From: Bacteroidales bacterium
Lineage (GTDB): Bacteria; Bacteroidota; Bacteroidia; Bacteroidales; WCHB1-69
Reading direction: 5' to 3'
Assembly: GCA_016285145.1 (NCBI GenBank)
Contig: JAEEQE010000024.1
Span: forward strand, 1 to 44,985
DNA: 44,985 nt
Position numbers and translations under genes: made by a program. Below, one piece after another: positions 13,684-22,687 of this stretch. Each line of letters opens with the position of its first letter. Within the stretch, counting starts at the first letter, position 1. The notes under the pieces were generated by a model. It worked only from the letters and a program-made list of their open reading frames with translations. It was not told the origin of the DNA and searched no databases.

Positions 13684-14619
13684 TCATTTCACCCGCATCA
13701 TGCTGAACGCCCCGAAGAGGCCGAAGCCGTTCTCGACGTTGGTGTAGGCGTGAAGCGGTTCCAAAAGCAGGAAATTCAGACCGCTATTGTCCGTCTGCGT
13801 GGTCTCGTATAGATAGCTGCTCTTGTCCAAAAAGAAAAGATAATATTGTATCGCTTCCTCCTCATCCTTTTCATCCCAGTCGTCATATTCATAGAGGTCC
13901 ACATCGAACAGATACCGCATCACCGCACCATCACGGCCCTGATCGGAGACATACTTATAATCGTTGGTGCCCTCTATAAGCCATTCACCAACATAATACC
14001 AACCACCGTATTCCTGTTCCCACTCCCCTTCTTCGGTTTCATGGAATATGTTCCTTTGACAATACGACTTCAACGCGTAGGCGTTCTCCTCACCCGGCAC
14101 ATCGTGCCATTGCACATATACATCTTTGTGCGGCCAGTTGTAAACCTCGCCCCAATGCGAATCGCTGGTTACCGCCACCGTGTCGAAGCGGAAACCGACA
14201 TCGTGCGTCACGGGCACCGTGCAGGTGGACGAGATGTCCTTGAAGCCCGGATAGGAAGCCCGGATGCGATAGGTACGTCCCTCCATTATCGGAAATTCCT
14301 GACGGGTAAGCCTATAACGATGATGCACCGTGTCGTAGGGAGCGCGCACCCACTGCGATCCGTCAGCGGAAAGTTCTACAACAGCATCTGAAATGTTGGG
14401 GAAGTCCCCCGTATCGTGGCCATAGAGCAGTTTTGTGCTTGACAATAATATGTAGGTTGTGTCCAATTGAGGGCACAAACGGCAGTACAGCACCAGCTTG
14501 CGGGTGTCGTGGAACTGGTTCTCAAGATCCACGTCGTCCACGCATCCTGTAAAAAAAATGGAAGTCGTTATATAGCTGAATAATAAAATAATACAAAATA
14601 AGGTTCGGTTGATTTTCAT
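13684..14619 (-). CDS. DUF4249 family lipoprotein (311 aa)
   Basis: Lipoprotein signal with Cys26 in FFTGC followed by VDDVDLEN. The family pattern is clear: LVLYCRLCPQLDTTYILLSST near residues 41-61, then ISDAVVELSADG, the PIMEGRTYRIRASYPGFKDISSTCTVP strand block, and an ending in NFLLLEPLHAYTNVENGFGLFGAF, typical of DUF4249 (cf. NVxxGxGxFG). DUF4249 proteins are thought to be outer-membrane lipoproteins that partner a TonB-dependent receptor. Here the gene follows such a receptor (14632-17091) by 12 bases on the same strand, so the two are almost surely co-expressed. The cargo is unknown. Confidence 0.9.
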   Translation of the reverse strand: MKINRTLFCIILLFSYITTSIFFTGCVDDVDLENQFHDTRKLVLYCRLCPQLDTTYILLSSTKLLYGHDTGDFPNISDAVVELSADGSQWVRAPYDTVHHRYRLTRQEFPIMEGRTYRIRASYPGFKDISSTCTVPVTHDVGFRFDTVAVTSDSHWGEVYNWPHKDVYVQWHDVPGEENAYALKSYCQRNIFHETEEGEWEQEYGGWYYVGEWLIEGTNDYKYVSDQGRDGAVMRYLFDVDLYEYDDWDEKDEEEAIQYYLFFLDKSSYLYETTQTDNSGLNFLLLEPLHAYTNVENGFGLFGAFSMMRVK

Positions 14620-14631
14620 AGGTTGCGGAAT

Positions 14632-17091
14632 TTAGAATTTGAAATGATAAGTAAACGTGGGTATGATGGGGAAAATGCTGACTTGCTGTATTTTATTCAC
14701 GATTTCGATACCATTTTCGGTATGACGGGGTTCTTGCGTGGTGAAATAGAAGAAGGGGTTGTGATGGTTGTACAGATTATATATGCTGATTTCAAAGATG
14801 CTCTGCCCCTTGTTTCTCTTGTGAGGCTTGATGAATTGCACGCCGATGTCCAGATGGTGGAATGGTTTCATGCGGAAGTCATTCTTTTTTCCGTAATTTT
14901 CAATATAATTGTAATAATAGTATGGCAAATCCTCTGTTACCCCGATGTTATTAAGGTACGTGTCAAGATATTCACTCGGGTAGATGGAGATGGGCAGTGT
15001 GACGGCATTGCCGGTGGCGAAGACCCACGACAATGACAGGTTGACCCATGAGACAGGGCTGTACATCAGCACGATAGAGACATCGTGACGTCGGTCGTAG
15101 CGGGCGAAAAACGGCTCTCCGAAATTCAGTTCGTCGAACTGCTGCTTCGTCCACGACAGCGTATATCCGGCCCAGCCGGTGAACTTCCCGAACTCTTTGC
15201 GCACGAGGAACTCCACACCATACGACCACCCTTTGCCGCTGGTAACGTTGTCGGTCCACGTTTTCTGGAAATTTCCGGGCATCGATTCATCCATGATGTC
15301 GTTAAGCATGTTGGTGAAATAGGAAGAACCTTCCTTGTAGGCCAAAATATGGTCCATCTTCTTATAATAGCCTTCCAATGAGAATGATAGTCGCGGCTTC
15401 TTCAAATCATAATGGATGCCGAAGGCCACCTGTTGGGAACGCTGGGGCCGGATGGAGTCGGTGACCGGCACCCACAGGTCGGTGGGCAGTCCGATGGTGC
15501 TGGTGGAGAGCAGGATCATGTTCTGGCTCATCATGGCGTAGGAGGCTTTCACCGCCAAGTTCGACAGGATATTGAAACTCATGGCAAGGCGCGGCTCCGG
15601 CGAGAACCATGTCTTGTGCGGCACCGAAAAGGCCACTAAGCGCACACCCGGATTTATGCGGAAACGGTTGCGGATGTTAATCTCATCCTCCACATAGAGC
15701 GCGTACTCCAATCCTCTGTTCTTCTCCACATTGCGCATCGTGAGGGTGTCGGCACTCATCGTGATGGCGTTTGGGCGCGCCTCGTGGTAGGTGACCGCCG
15801 CCCCCGCCAACAAATGGTGCGTGGCATTCGGTTGGTACGTGACATCATATTTCAACGTATAGTCGCGGATGCCGGACTTGAAATCTGAGGTGAAGGTCTC
15901 ATTATCCGGATTGTTGATACCATAGAAGTATTTGTAACCCAAATAGGTGTTCATGGTATAATCGCTGAAGACGAACGACATGTTCGAGAACACCTTGTTG
16001 GTGAACAGATGGTTCCAACGAGCCGTGGCCGTGGCATTCTGCCAGAAAAGCCCCATCTTGTATTTGTCGTACCCATCGCCAATACCATAGCTCTCCTTCT
16101 CCGATAGATGGAATTTGTCCTGCCCGAAATAGGCACTGAAATAGAGCTTGTCCTTTTTCCCGAGATCGAAGTTGAATTTTCCGTTCAGATCGAAGAAATA
16201 GTAGCCTGTTGACGCGCCATGCGTGACAAGCTTCATGATGGGTACCAGAAAAAGGTCGAGGTAAGTGGTGCGGCCGGAGAGCATGAAGGAGGCCTTGTTC
16301 TTGATGATAGGCCCCTCTACCATCACGTTGGAGGAAATCAGTCCAACGCCGCCTTCGCAGTGGTAGCTTTCCTTGTTACCATCCTTCATGTTGATATCGA
16401 TGACAGAGGAGAGCCGTCCGCCGTAACGGGCCGGGAATCCGCCTTTTACCAGTTCCACCGATTTGATGGCATCCCCGTTGAAGACGGAGAAAAAGCCCAA
16501 CAGATGGCTGGCGTTATAGATGGTGGCCTCGTCGAGGATGATAAGGTTCTGGTCGGGTCCGCCCCCGCGCACGTAGATGCCGGAGGTGCCCTCCGAGGCC
16601 GACTGCACGCCGGGCAGCAGCAGCAGCGTCTTGAACACATCCTTCTCCCCAAACAGCATGGGAACGTTTTTTATCTCCTTGGTAGAAAGCTTGATGGAAC
16701 TCATCTTCACCTGCTCGGTATTCAACTTCTCCGCCGTGATGTTCACCGCTTCCAGCATCGTGATTTTCGAGAGCCGGGCATCGTATTCAATGTCTTCGGG
16801 AGCTTTGATCCGTAGGGTGTCATTGACGAACCCGAAACTGTTGAAAACCAAGAAAACATTTTCCCGATAAGGGATGGTCAGCGAGTAAAACCCATAGCTG
16901 TTGGTGGTGGTGCTCTTTTGCGACACAGGCTCATAAATCAGGCCGCCAGGCAGCGATTCCAGACTGCCTTTCTCGTAGAGGTGCCCGCTAATTGTGATGT
17001 TCTGACCCGACACAAAACCTTGAAACAGCAAGCATAGAATCAGAATGAATTTTGAATTGAAATATTTCTTAAAGGTTATGGTTTGTATCAT
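14632..17091 (-). CDS. TonB-dependent receptor with carboxypeptidase-regulatory-like domain (819 aa)
   Basis: Outer-membrane active-transport receptor. A signal peptide ends near SGQ (residue 30). Residues about 31-110 form a CarboxypepD_reg-like domain (ITISGHLYEKGSLESLPGGLI ... YGFYSLTIPY ... DTLRIKAPED). The plug follows (about 120-235: KDVFKTLLLLPGVQSASEGT, GIYVRGGGPDQNLIILDEAT, GGFPARYGGRLSSVIDINMK), then a 22-strand barrel with aromatic girdles to the final THYHFKF-type end (TFTYHFKF). No SusD gene accompanies it; the DUF4249 lipoprotein downstream is its partner. This pairing is widespread in Bacteroidota and its substrate is generally unknown. A TATTTTTG box lies at 17127-17134. Confidence 0.93.
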   Translation of the reverse strand: MIQTITFKKYFNSKFILILCLLFQGFVSGQNITISGHLYEKGSLESLPGGLIYEPVSQKSTTTNSYGFYSLTIPYRENVFLVFNSFGFVNDTLRIKAPEDIEYDARLSKITMLEAVNITAEKLNTEQVKMSSIKLSTKEIKNVPMLFGEKDVFKTLLLLPGVQSASEGTSGIYVRGGGPDQNLIILDEATIYNASHLLGFFSVFNGDAIKSVELVKGGFPARYGGRLSSVIDINMKDGNKESYHCEGGVGLISSNVMVEGPIIKNKASFMLSGRTTYLDLFLVPIMKLVTHGASTGYYFFDLNGKFNFDLGKKDKLYFSAYFGQDKFHLSEKESYGIGDGYDKYKMGLFWQNATATARWNHLFTNKVFSNMSFVFSDYTMNTYLGYKYFYGINNPDNETFTSDFKSGIRDYTLKYDVTYQPNATHHLLAGAAVTYHEARPNAITMSADTLTMRNVEKNRGLEYALYVEDEINIRNRFRINPGVRLVAFSVPHKTWFSPEPRLAMSFNILSNLAVKASYAMMSQNMILLSTSTIGLPTDLWVPVTDSIRPQRSQQVAFGIHYDLKKPRLSFSLEGYYKKMDHILAYKEGSSYFTNMLNDIMDESMPGNFQKTWTDNVTSGKGWSYGVEFLVRKEFGKFTGWAGYTLSWTKQQFDELNFGEPFFARYDRRHDVSIVLMYSPVSWVNLSLSWVFATGNAVTLPISIYPSEYLDTYLNNIGVTEDLPYYYYNYIENYGKKNDFRMKPFHHLDIGVQFIKPHKRNKGQSIFEISIYNLYNHHNPFFYFTTQEPRHTENGIEIVNKIQQVSIFPIIPTFTYHFKF

Positions 17092-17126
17092 AAATTTAAT
17101 ATGGATGTTTCATCTTGGATGAGCAG

Positions 17127-17134
17127 CAAAAATA
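17127..17134 (-). promoter_or_regulatory. -7 box TATTTTTG of the TonB-receptor operon
   Basis: Minus-strand TATTTTTG 36 bases upstream of the ATG at 17091. Divergent from the mnmE promoter about 50 bases away. Confidence 0.65.
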
Positions 17135-17182
17135 CAGTTTTTTCTCAATGATTTGGTTAACGTCCATACAAATAAAAAATTG

Positions 17183-17190
17183 TACATTTG
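17183..17190 (+). promoter_or_regulatory. -7 box TACATTTG of mnmE
   Basis: TACATTTG 20 bases before the ATG at 17211. It lies inside the longer open frame from 17115 and so fixes the later start. Confidence 0.75.
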
Positions 17191-17210
17191 CCGCATTAAA
17201 AAACACCGTC

Positions 17211-18584
17211 ATGCCAAACACCATCTGTGCCATATCCACGCCCTCCGGGTTGGGAGCCATTGCCATTGTGCGGGCTTCCGGAAGCGAGGCTTTCTCCATC
17301 GCCGCCAAGCTCTTCCCTGACGATTCCCATTTTAACGATATCTCTGTCCAACAGGCCCGGTTTACTCAGGTCTATGATGGCGAACAGCTTATTGACCAGG
17401 TTGTTGTGACCAAATTCGCGGCTCCGCATTCTTATACTGGCGAGGACATGGTGGAGATTTCCTGTCATGGGTCATTGTTTATCCAGAAGAAGATATTGGA
17501 ATTGCTTTTGGACAACGGTTGCCGTATGGCGCAGCCCGGCGAGTTCACCCAGCGGGCGTTCCTGAATGGAAAGCTGGACCTGCCGCAGGCCGAAGCTGTG
17601 GCCGACCTGATCGAATCTCAGTCCGAGGCCACGCACAGGATAGCCATCAGCCAGCTCAAGGGCGACTTTTCCAAACATATTCACCAGATGCGGGAACAGT
17701 TCGTGCAGATGGCCGCCTTGGTGGAGCTGGAATTGGACTTCAGCGAGGAGGATGTGGAGTTCGCCAACCGTGACGAGTTGCTCCGATTGGTGGATCATCT
17801 GGAGGATGAAGTGGGTAAGATGATCCAATCTTTCAAATTAGGTAATGTGTTGAAACGCGGTATTCCCGTGGCGATTGTAGGAAAACCCAATGTTGGCAAA
17901 TCGACTTTGCTGAACGCGCTGCTCCAACATGAACGTGCCATTGTGTCGCATATTCCCGGCACCACCCGCGACACCATTGAAGACACCATCCACATCGACG
18001 GCACCCTGTTCCGCTTCATTGACACTGCCGGTATCCGCCAGTCTGATGACGAATTGGAGAACATCGGCATCCAGCGCACCTATCAGGCCATAGAGGAAGC
18101 CTCTGTCATCCTCTATATGGTGGATGTAACGCATACCAATCCGGAAGATATTGACGCTGAATTGGATACATTCAATCGCGATATGGATATGCACGACAAG
18201 CTCTTCCTCATTGTGGCGAACAAAATCGATGAGTTGGAGACCTTGCCAACCCATTACAGCCGGTGGCACGACCTTCACGTGTGCTTCATCTCGGCCAAAC
18301 GCCGGGTCAACATTGAGGAGATTCAGGACAAGTTGCGGGCTTTCGTGCAGGCGCATAGCATACAGGATGCCACCCTGCTCACCAACGAGCGGCATTACGC
18401 CCTGCTCTGTAGCATCGCCCAGTCACTTGCCCGTATTCGTGAGGGCATCCGACAGCAGATTCCCACTGACCTCTTGGCCGAGGATATCCGCGCCGCCCTT
18501 CACGACTTGGGATGCCTCACCGGCACCATCGCCACTGATGACCTGCTCAACCATATCTTTGGCCATTTCTGCATCGGCAAATAA
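17211..18584 (+). CDS. mnmE: tRNA modification GTPase MnmE (457 aa)
   Basis: With MnmG, MnmE makes the cmnm5 modification of U34 in several tRNAs. The N-terminal folate-binding domain starts TICAISTPSGLGAIAIVRASG; the central helical domain holds CRMAQPGEFTQRAFLNGKLDLPQAEAVADLI. The inserted G domain has G1 GKPNVGKS (about residue 223), G2 TTRDTIED, G3 DTAGIR and G4 NKID. The C-terminus is FCIGK, the family's essential FC(I/V)GK cysteine motif. Length and all motifs are intact. It is followed after 32 bases by an ATP-grasp-like gene on the same strand. The start is set by homology and by the promoter at 17183. Confidence 0.97.
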   Translation: MPNTICAISTPSGLGAIAIVRASGSEAFSIAAKLFPDDSHFNDISVQQARFTQVYDGEQLIDQVVVTKFAAPHSYTGEDMVEISCHGSLFIQKKILELLLDNGCRMAQPGEFTQRAFLNGKLDLPQAEAVADLIESQSEATHRIAISQLKGDFSKHIHQMREQFVQMAALVELELDFSEEDVEFANRDELLRLVDHLEDEVGKMIQSFKLGNVLKRGIPVAIVGKPNVGKSTLLNALLQHERAIVSHIPGTTRDTIEDTIHIDGTLFRFIDTAGIRQSDDELENIGIQRTYQAIEEASVILYMVDVTHTNPEDIDAELDTFNRDMDMHDKLFLIVANKIDELETLPTHYSRWHDLHVCFISAKRRVNIEEIQDKLRAFVQAHSIQDATLLTNERHYALLCSIAQSLARIREGIRQQIPTDLLAEDIRAALHDLGCLTGTIATDDLLNHIFGHFCIGK

Positions 18585-18616
18585 GCAACCGGACAACGTT
18601 CCCTGTTTCACTTGTC

Positions 18617-19765
18617 ATGACCCTTTACGTCTTCAATCCCGAGCATGACTACGCGCTGGCTAACAACGACCCGCATTTCGTGGCCCCGGCGTCCGCCATA
18701 CGTTTTGCCGACGAGTGCGCGCCGTTTCTTCGCTACATTGTCGAAGACGAAGGGATTTTGTTCTTGCCTTATCAGGAGAAACACTTTCTTTCATTCGCAA
18801 CCCTGGAGGCCTCACGCGAGCTTCCTGCCAGTATTGACCGGGTTTGCCCATGGGGATGGGATCATGCCATAGCCCTGCAGCTTCGGGAGGCGGGAATGCC
18901 TGAGCATCTGTTGCCCACACACGAGGATTTGGAAACGCTGCGCACGTTGGCCCATCGGAAAACTGCGGCCCAAGCCATGCTTTTTTTGCACCGACAGATG
19001 GGTGACGAACTGCCTCTCCCGCCAGCCGCCGAGTTGCTCACCTCCGTTGATGAGGCGGAACGCATTATCCGGCAATGGAAGGATGTCATTTTCAAATCCC
19101 CCTATTCGGGCAATGGGCGCGGGCATCTGTACGCACATGGCAGCATATCCCCCACCCTGCGGCGGCAGATCAGCGGGGTCATTCGCCGACAAGGATCCAT
19201 CATGGCGGAACCGCTTTTGGATGTGGTGCAGGATTTTGCCATGGAATTCCGTTGTCAAGGGCAAAAAGTGCACTTCTGTGGCTATTCTCTTTTCAATACG
19301 TTGCATTATGGCTATGCCGGCAACTTGCTTTGGACGGATGAAACTATCGAACAGCATCTTTCCCAATGGATTGCCGTGGAACAGCTGTCAGAAATCCGGG
19401 ATGTTATTCTACATTTTTTAAAAGATGAAATCGCCCCTTATTACCAAGGGTATTTGGGCGTGGATATGTTTGTTTATCAGGATAACGGTTTTAAAATCAA
19501 TCCGATGGTGGAAATCAACTTGCGCATGACGATGGGTATGGCCTCCCACATCCTTCGCGAACGTCATCTGCATCCGGATACCATCGGCACGTTCAAGCTC
19601 GAATATCGTCCGAAGGCCGGTGAGTTGCTCCATTGCGCCGAAGAACTGGGCCGTCAACATCCTTTTGTGGTGCGTGACGGACGTTGGCATTCGGGATTCC
19701 AATCCTTGACACCTGTCTCGGAAACGACACAATACGCCTTTTTTGCATTTTTAAAATCGCAATAG
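18617..19765 (+). CDS. ATP-grasp-like protein, conserved in Bacteroidota (382 aa)
   Basis: Begins MTLYVFNPEHDYALANNDPHFVAPASA, a signature of a conserved Bacteroidota family annotated as hypothetical. The middle and C-terminal parts have features of ATP-grasp ligases: VIFKSPYSGNGRGHLY (about residues 157-172, lysine plus glycine-rich loop), IMAEPLLDVVQDFAMEF, LGVDMFVYQDNGFKINPMVEINLRMTMGMAS (about 282-312, with the Glu-Ile-Asn metal-binding pattern). ATP-grasp enzymes join a carboxylate to an amine or thiol through an acyl-phosphate; the substrate here is unknown. It probably shares the mnmE transcript (32-base gap). Confidence 0.75.
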   Translation: MTLYVFNPEHDYALANNDPHFVAPASAIRFADECAPFLRYIVEDEGILFLPYQEKHFLSFATLEASRELPASIDRVCPWGWDHAIALQLREAGMPEHLLPTHEDLETLRTLAHRKTAAQAMLFLHRQMGDELPLPPAAELLTSVDEAERIIRQWKDVIFKSPYSGNGRGHLYAHGSISPTLRRQISGVIRRQGSIMAEPLLDVVQDFAMEFRCQGQKVHFCGYSLFNTLHYGYAGNLLWTDETIEQHLSQWIAVEQLSEIRDVILHFLKDEIAPYYQGYLGVDMFVYQDNGFKINPMVEINLRMTMGMASHILRERHLHPDTIGTFKLEYRPKAGELLHCAEELGRQHPFVVRDGRWHSGFQSLTPVSETTQYAFFAFLKSQ

Positions 19766-19858
19766 TCTGATGGTGTATTTTGTTGAAATACAGACTGATA
19801 CTTATATTGGATTACATTAAAACGACAGGGAGTGTTTTTGTTGGCGATCCAACCTGTA

Positions 19859-20800
19859 TCACAGATTATTCATATACCCCAACGACTTCGGCAGGAAATC
19901 GTCCAGGGTGTTGATGCGAAGCAACTGGCGCAGTTCCGTGTCGTCAAGATGGCAGAGATAACGGTAATAGTGCCATAACTCCTTCAGGCTGTGCAGCGTA
20001 CCCATCTCTCCACGGGCGGTTCGCATTTCTTCTACCCACAATTGATAGTATTTGGAAAAACGTGACGGCTGATCGCCGGTCTCCAATCCCTTTATTTCTT
20101 CCGCCAAAAACGGATTCCGCAAAAGTCCACGCCCCAGCATCCAGTCCTCAATATTGGGATAACGATGTTGCAACATCTGATAGTTTTCCACCGAAAAGAT
20201 ATCCCCGCTGTAGATGATTTTGTGGCGAGACGAGTTATAGAATGTGTCAAATGTGTTCCAATCGGGCGTGCCCTCGTACATCTGTTCCCCCAAACGCGGG
20301 TGTATGACGATGAAATCCAATGGGTATTCGTTCAGCCGTTCCAAAATATGCAAGCCCTCATCGGGATGATGCAGGCCCAGCCGCATTTTTATTGAAAAAC
20401 GGAACGAGGTGTGTTCGCATACGGTTTTCACCACCTCCTCCACCCTGTCGGCAAATGGCATGATGCCGCACCCGCGCTTGCGATGGACAACCTGCGCGAC
20501 AGGGCATCCGATGTTCCAGTTGAACGATTCATACCCGTATGTGTCGTGCAGAACGTTCATGGTATCCACAAAATGGGCAGGCTGGTTGCCCATCAATTGT
20601 GGAATAACCGGACGCAACGTATTGTTCTTTGGCCATATATCCTTCCAATTCTTTACATTGAGTTTGGCTTTCTCCTGCACCGGCAAGAAAGGGGTGACCA
20701 TAAAATCTATGCCGGCAAAATGCCGGCATAGTGTGTTTCGGAAAAGATAGTTGGTGATGCCGTGCAACGGCGCAAGCCAGATGTTCATGTTATCGGACAA
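19859..20800 (-). CDS. tRNA-dihydrouridine synthase family protein (313 aa)
   Basis: Flavin-dependent Dus family enzyme that reduces uridines in tRNA. A TIM-barrel start LAPLHGITNYLFRNTLCRHFAG and VIPQLMGNQPAHFV for FMN binding lead to NWNIGCPVAQVVHRKRGCGIMPF (about residues 93-115), where the second Cys (RKRGCG) aligns with the catalytic Cys. Then come SIKMRLGLHH, VIHPRLGEQMYEGTPDW with the FMN-contacting His, YSGDIFS, and DWMLGRGLLRNPFLAEEIKG with the phosphate-binding GRG. The divergent start (PLHGITN rather than PMAGVTD) places it in a Bacteroidota-type Dus group; the target position is uncertain. Its start overlaps the end of the T9SS gene by 11 bases, so the two are probably co-transcribed. 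Confidence 0.88.
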   Translation of the reverse strand: MSDNMNIWLAPLHGITNYLFRNTLCRHFAGIDFMVTPFLPVQEKAKLNVKNWKDIWPKNNTLRPVIPQLMGNQPAHFVDTMNVLHDTYGYESFNWNIGCPVAQVVHRKRGCGIMPFADRVEEVVKTVCEHTSFRFSIKMRLGLHHPDEGLHILERLNEYPLDFIVIHPRLGEQMYEGTPDWNTFDTFYNSSRHKIIYSGDIFSVENYQMLQHRYPNIEDWMLGRGLLRNPFLAEEIKGLETGDQPSRFSKYYQLWVEEMRTARGEMGTLHSLKELWHYYRYLCHLDDTELRQLLRINTLDDFLPKSLGYMNNL

Positions 20801-21800
20801 TAATCTTCTTGGTTACCGATCCTTCTGACTGGCTGATGCGAAGCAGGTATAAGCCGGAAGACAAGTGGCTGACATCCAACGTTTTTGTTCCTATTGCCTG
20901 ATGACACTCCGATATGGATTTGCCCGTCAGGTCGAACAGCTGATACTGGTACGGGCGGTCATCGCCTGCTGCAATGGTGACGAGTCCGTCCGCCGGCGTA
21001 GGATAGACGGAAAAGCCCCTTTCATTTGTTTCGGTGATGCCGTCGGGCGTGAAATCCACGGTTACATCATCAATGTAGAGTTCCGTGGTGGGGTCAGGAT
21101 TCAAGCCGCCTGTGAGGATGATGATGGACAGGGAGTCACACGCTTCCAGCGCGTTGCTGAACGAAACGGTAATCGGTGTGTAATCCGGCATGGCACCGTC
21201 GGACGTATAGGTGCCATATCCTACGGGAACTCTGCCGTTGCGCGTGAAAGCTATCACTCTCATCTGATCGTTGCCCTGTGGCAAATACTTGACCCACAGA
21301 TTCAAATGGGCGGGCGTGGTCGTGAACGCGATGCCGGGAGCCATGAGTTCCGTGAGGGAGCTCAACGACTGCAAATCTTCCATTGAAAAAGGAATACTGT
21401 CAAGCTGTCCGTTGCCGATATTGGAAATCAATCCGGCCAAGTTCGTGAGCGTGGACATCGGAATGGAAAAGCCTTCGGCATTGCCGATTTGAGCGATGCC
21501 CGGAAATTGATATGAAGAAGGCATTCCCGTGATTCCAATACTCTGGGAAACAAGTTTCAGGGCGTAGTTGCCGCTGTGTGCATCCGAGCTTTTGGTTCCA
21601 AAATAAAAATGCACCGGAAGTCCGTATGAGCCATAAATGGTGACGGTTCCTTCCAAGGCCGCCGTCCAGTTATTCGGCTGCTCCTGGGTAAACAAGCCGT
21701 TTCCACCCCAAGTCTCAAAACCGCCATTGGGGATAGTGGTCTGTGCAAAACTGTTTCCAAAAACAAATAATGCAGCAAAAAAGAGTATAATTTTTTTCAT
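20790..21800 (-). CDS. secreted protein with T9SS sorting domain (336 aa)
   Basis: Signal peptide MKKIILFFAALFVFGNSFAQ, then TTIPNGGFETWGG, the usual opening of T9SS-exported carbohydrate- or cell-surface-related jelly-roll domains (PCMD/choice-of-anchor type). The body (residues 20-250) is beta-rich, with GLNPDPTTELYIDDVTVDF closing the sandwich. Residues about 262-336 form a type A T9SS sorting domain (TNERGFSVYPTPADGLVTIA, YQLFDLTGKS, LSSGLYLLRISQSEGSVTKKIIVR). Expected to be surface-attached or released. The start at 21800 gives the signal peptide; the frame extends to 21869 without support. Ligand unknown. Confidence 0.88.
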   Translation of the reverse strand: MKKIILFFAALFVFGNSFAQTTIPNGGFETWGGNGLFTQEQPNNWTAALEGTVTIYGSYGLPVHFYFGTKSSDAHSGNYALKLVSQSIGITGMPSSYQFPGIAQIGNAEGFSIPMSTLTNLAGLISNIGNGQLDSIPFSMEDLQSLSSLTELMAPGIAFTTTPAHLNLWVKYLPQGNDQMRVIAFTRNGRVPVGYGTYTSDGAMPDYTPITVSFSNALEACDSLSIIILTGGLNPDPTTELYIDDVTVDFTPDGITETNERGFSVYPTPADGLVTIAAGDDRPYQYQLFDLTGKSISECHQAIGTKTLDVSHLSSGLYLLRISQSEGSVTKKIIVR

Positions 21801-21825
21801 AATATTGGTATTTAGATAGTTATAA

Positions 21826-22611
21826 TTACCATACAGAAGTCCAGTCTTCGCTGTCACGAACCGATTCATCCCGTTGGTATTCTAATAATTTGGCGTATTT
21901 CAAGAAGCTGTTGTGTGCGATGGCCTTGGAGAGCACGTAGCCGTCGGCGCCGCCTAAGATGCCGCCACGCAAGAAATAATTCACGAAGAAGGCGGCGCCG
22001 CCATGCAACCACGGCGACAAGGCACAGGCTTTCTTGCCTTTCAGGAAGAGGATTTTAGCCCCGCGAGTGCTGTAATTTCGCTCAGGTTTGGAAAAAAGCT
22101 CATCGTAGTTATGGTAGCGGTAATGGAGTATGTCGGCCTTCCAACGGCAAGTGTTGGTCGTGGGCACGTAGGCGTGTTGTTTGAGTTCGGCGAATTGGAG
22201 TTTGTCCTTGCGGAACAGACGGACCAGATAGTCGGGATACCAGCGGCAACATTTCACCCATCGGGTTCCGATATAGTTGCGTCGGCGTAGCGCGAATCCA
22301 TGGTAATTGGTTGAATCAAAATCTGTTTTACGAATTTCTTCAATCAGTTCTTCAGATAGACGTTCGTCGGCATCCAAGCTAAGCACCCAACGGTTTTTGG
22401 CATACGGCAGGGCCAGATTTTTCTGAAGCCCATCACCGATATACTCGTGCAAATACACCTTTGCTCCCGCTTTCCGCGCCAGTTCCACGGTGTTGTCCTG
22501 ACTGTAAGAGTCGGTCACGATGACCTCGTCGCATACCTGTTGTAGCGATTGTATGCAGGCAACGATGTTGTCGGCTTCATTCAATGTGGTGATGACTCCA
22601 GTAATGCGCAT
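21826..22611 (-). CDS. family 2 glycosyltransferase, WaaE/LPS-core type (261 aa)
   Basis: GT-A fold transferase: MRITGVITTLNEADNIVACI (nucleotide-binding start), EVIVTDSYSQDNTVELARKAGAKVY, and VLSLDADERLSEEL at about residues 80-93, where DADE is the metal-binding DxD-type motif. After it come GFALRRRNYIGTRWVKCCRWYPDYLVRLFRK and the basic HYRYHNYDELFSKPERNYS block found in WaaE/KdtX-like lipopolysaccharide core glucosyltransferases. The C-terminal FFVNYFLRGGILGGADGYVL probably associates with the membrane. ATG 22611 was chosen; the longer frame (to 22770) runs into murA. Likely role: transfer of a hexose onto a surface glycan. Confidence 0.88.
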   Translation of the reverse strand: MRITGVITTLNEADNIVACIQSLQQVCDEVIVTDSYSQDNTVELARKAGAKVYLHEYIGDGLQKNLALPYAKNRWVLSLDADERLSEELIEEIRKTDFDSTNYHGFALRRRNYIGTRWVKCCRWYPDYLVRLFRKDKLQFAELKQHAYVPTTNTCRWKADILHYRYHNYDELFSKPERNYSTRGAKILFLKGKKACALSPWLHGGAAFFVNYFLRGGILGGADGYVLSKAIAHNSFLKYAKLLEYQRDESVRDSEDWTSVW

Positions 22612-22648
22612 GAAACAGGGCTTGTGAAGGTTTATTACGTTTTTTATG

Positions 22649-22682
22649 TTAGTAGAGACGCGATGAATCGCGTCTCTACTAA
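22649..22682. repeat. perfect 15-bp palindromic element
   Basis: TTAGTAGAGACGCGA, loop TGAA, then TCGCGTCTCTACTAA: a perfect 34-base hairpin between murA and the glycosyltransferase gene. On the minus strand the following bases (CATAAAAAACG) are not a T-tract, so it is a poor terminator. Similar GAGACGCG palindromes are dispersed in other bacterial genomes to my recollection. Possibly a REP-like element. Confidence 0.85.
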
Positions 22683-22687
22683 GGAAA

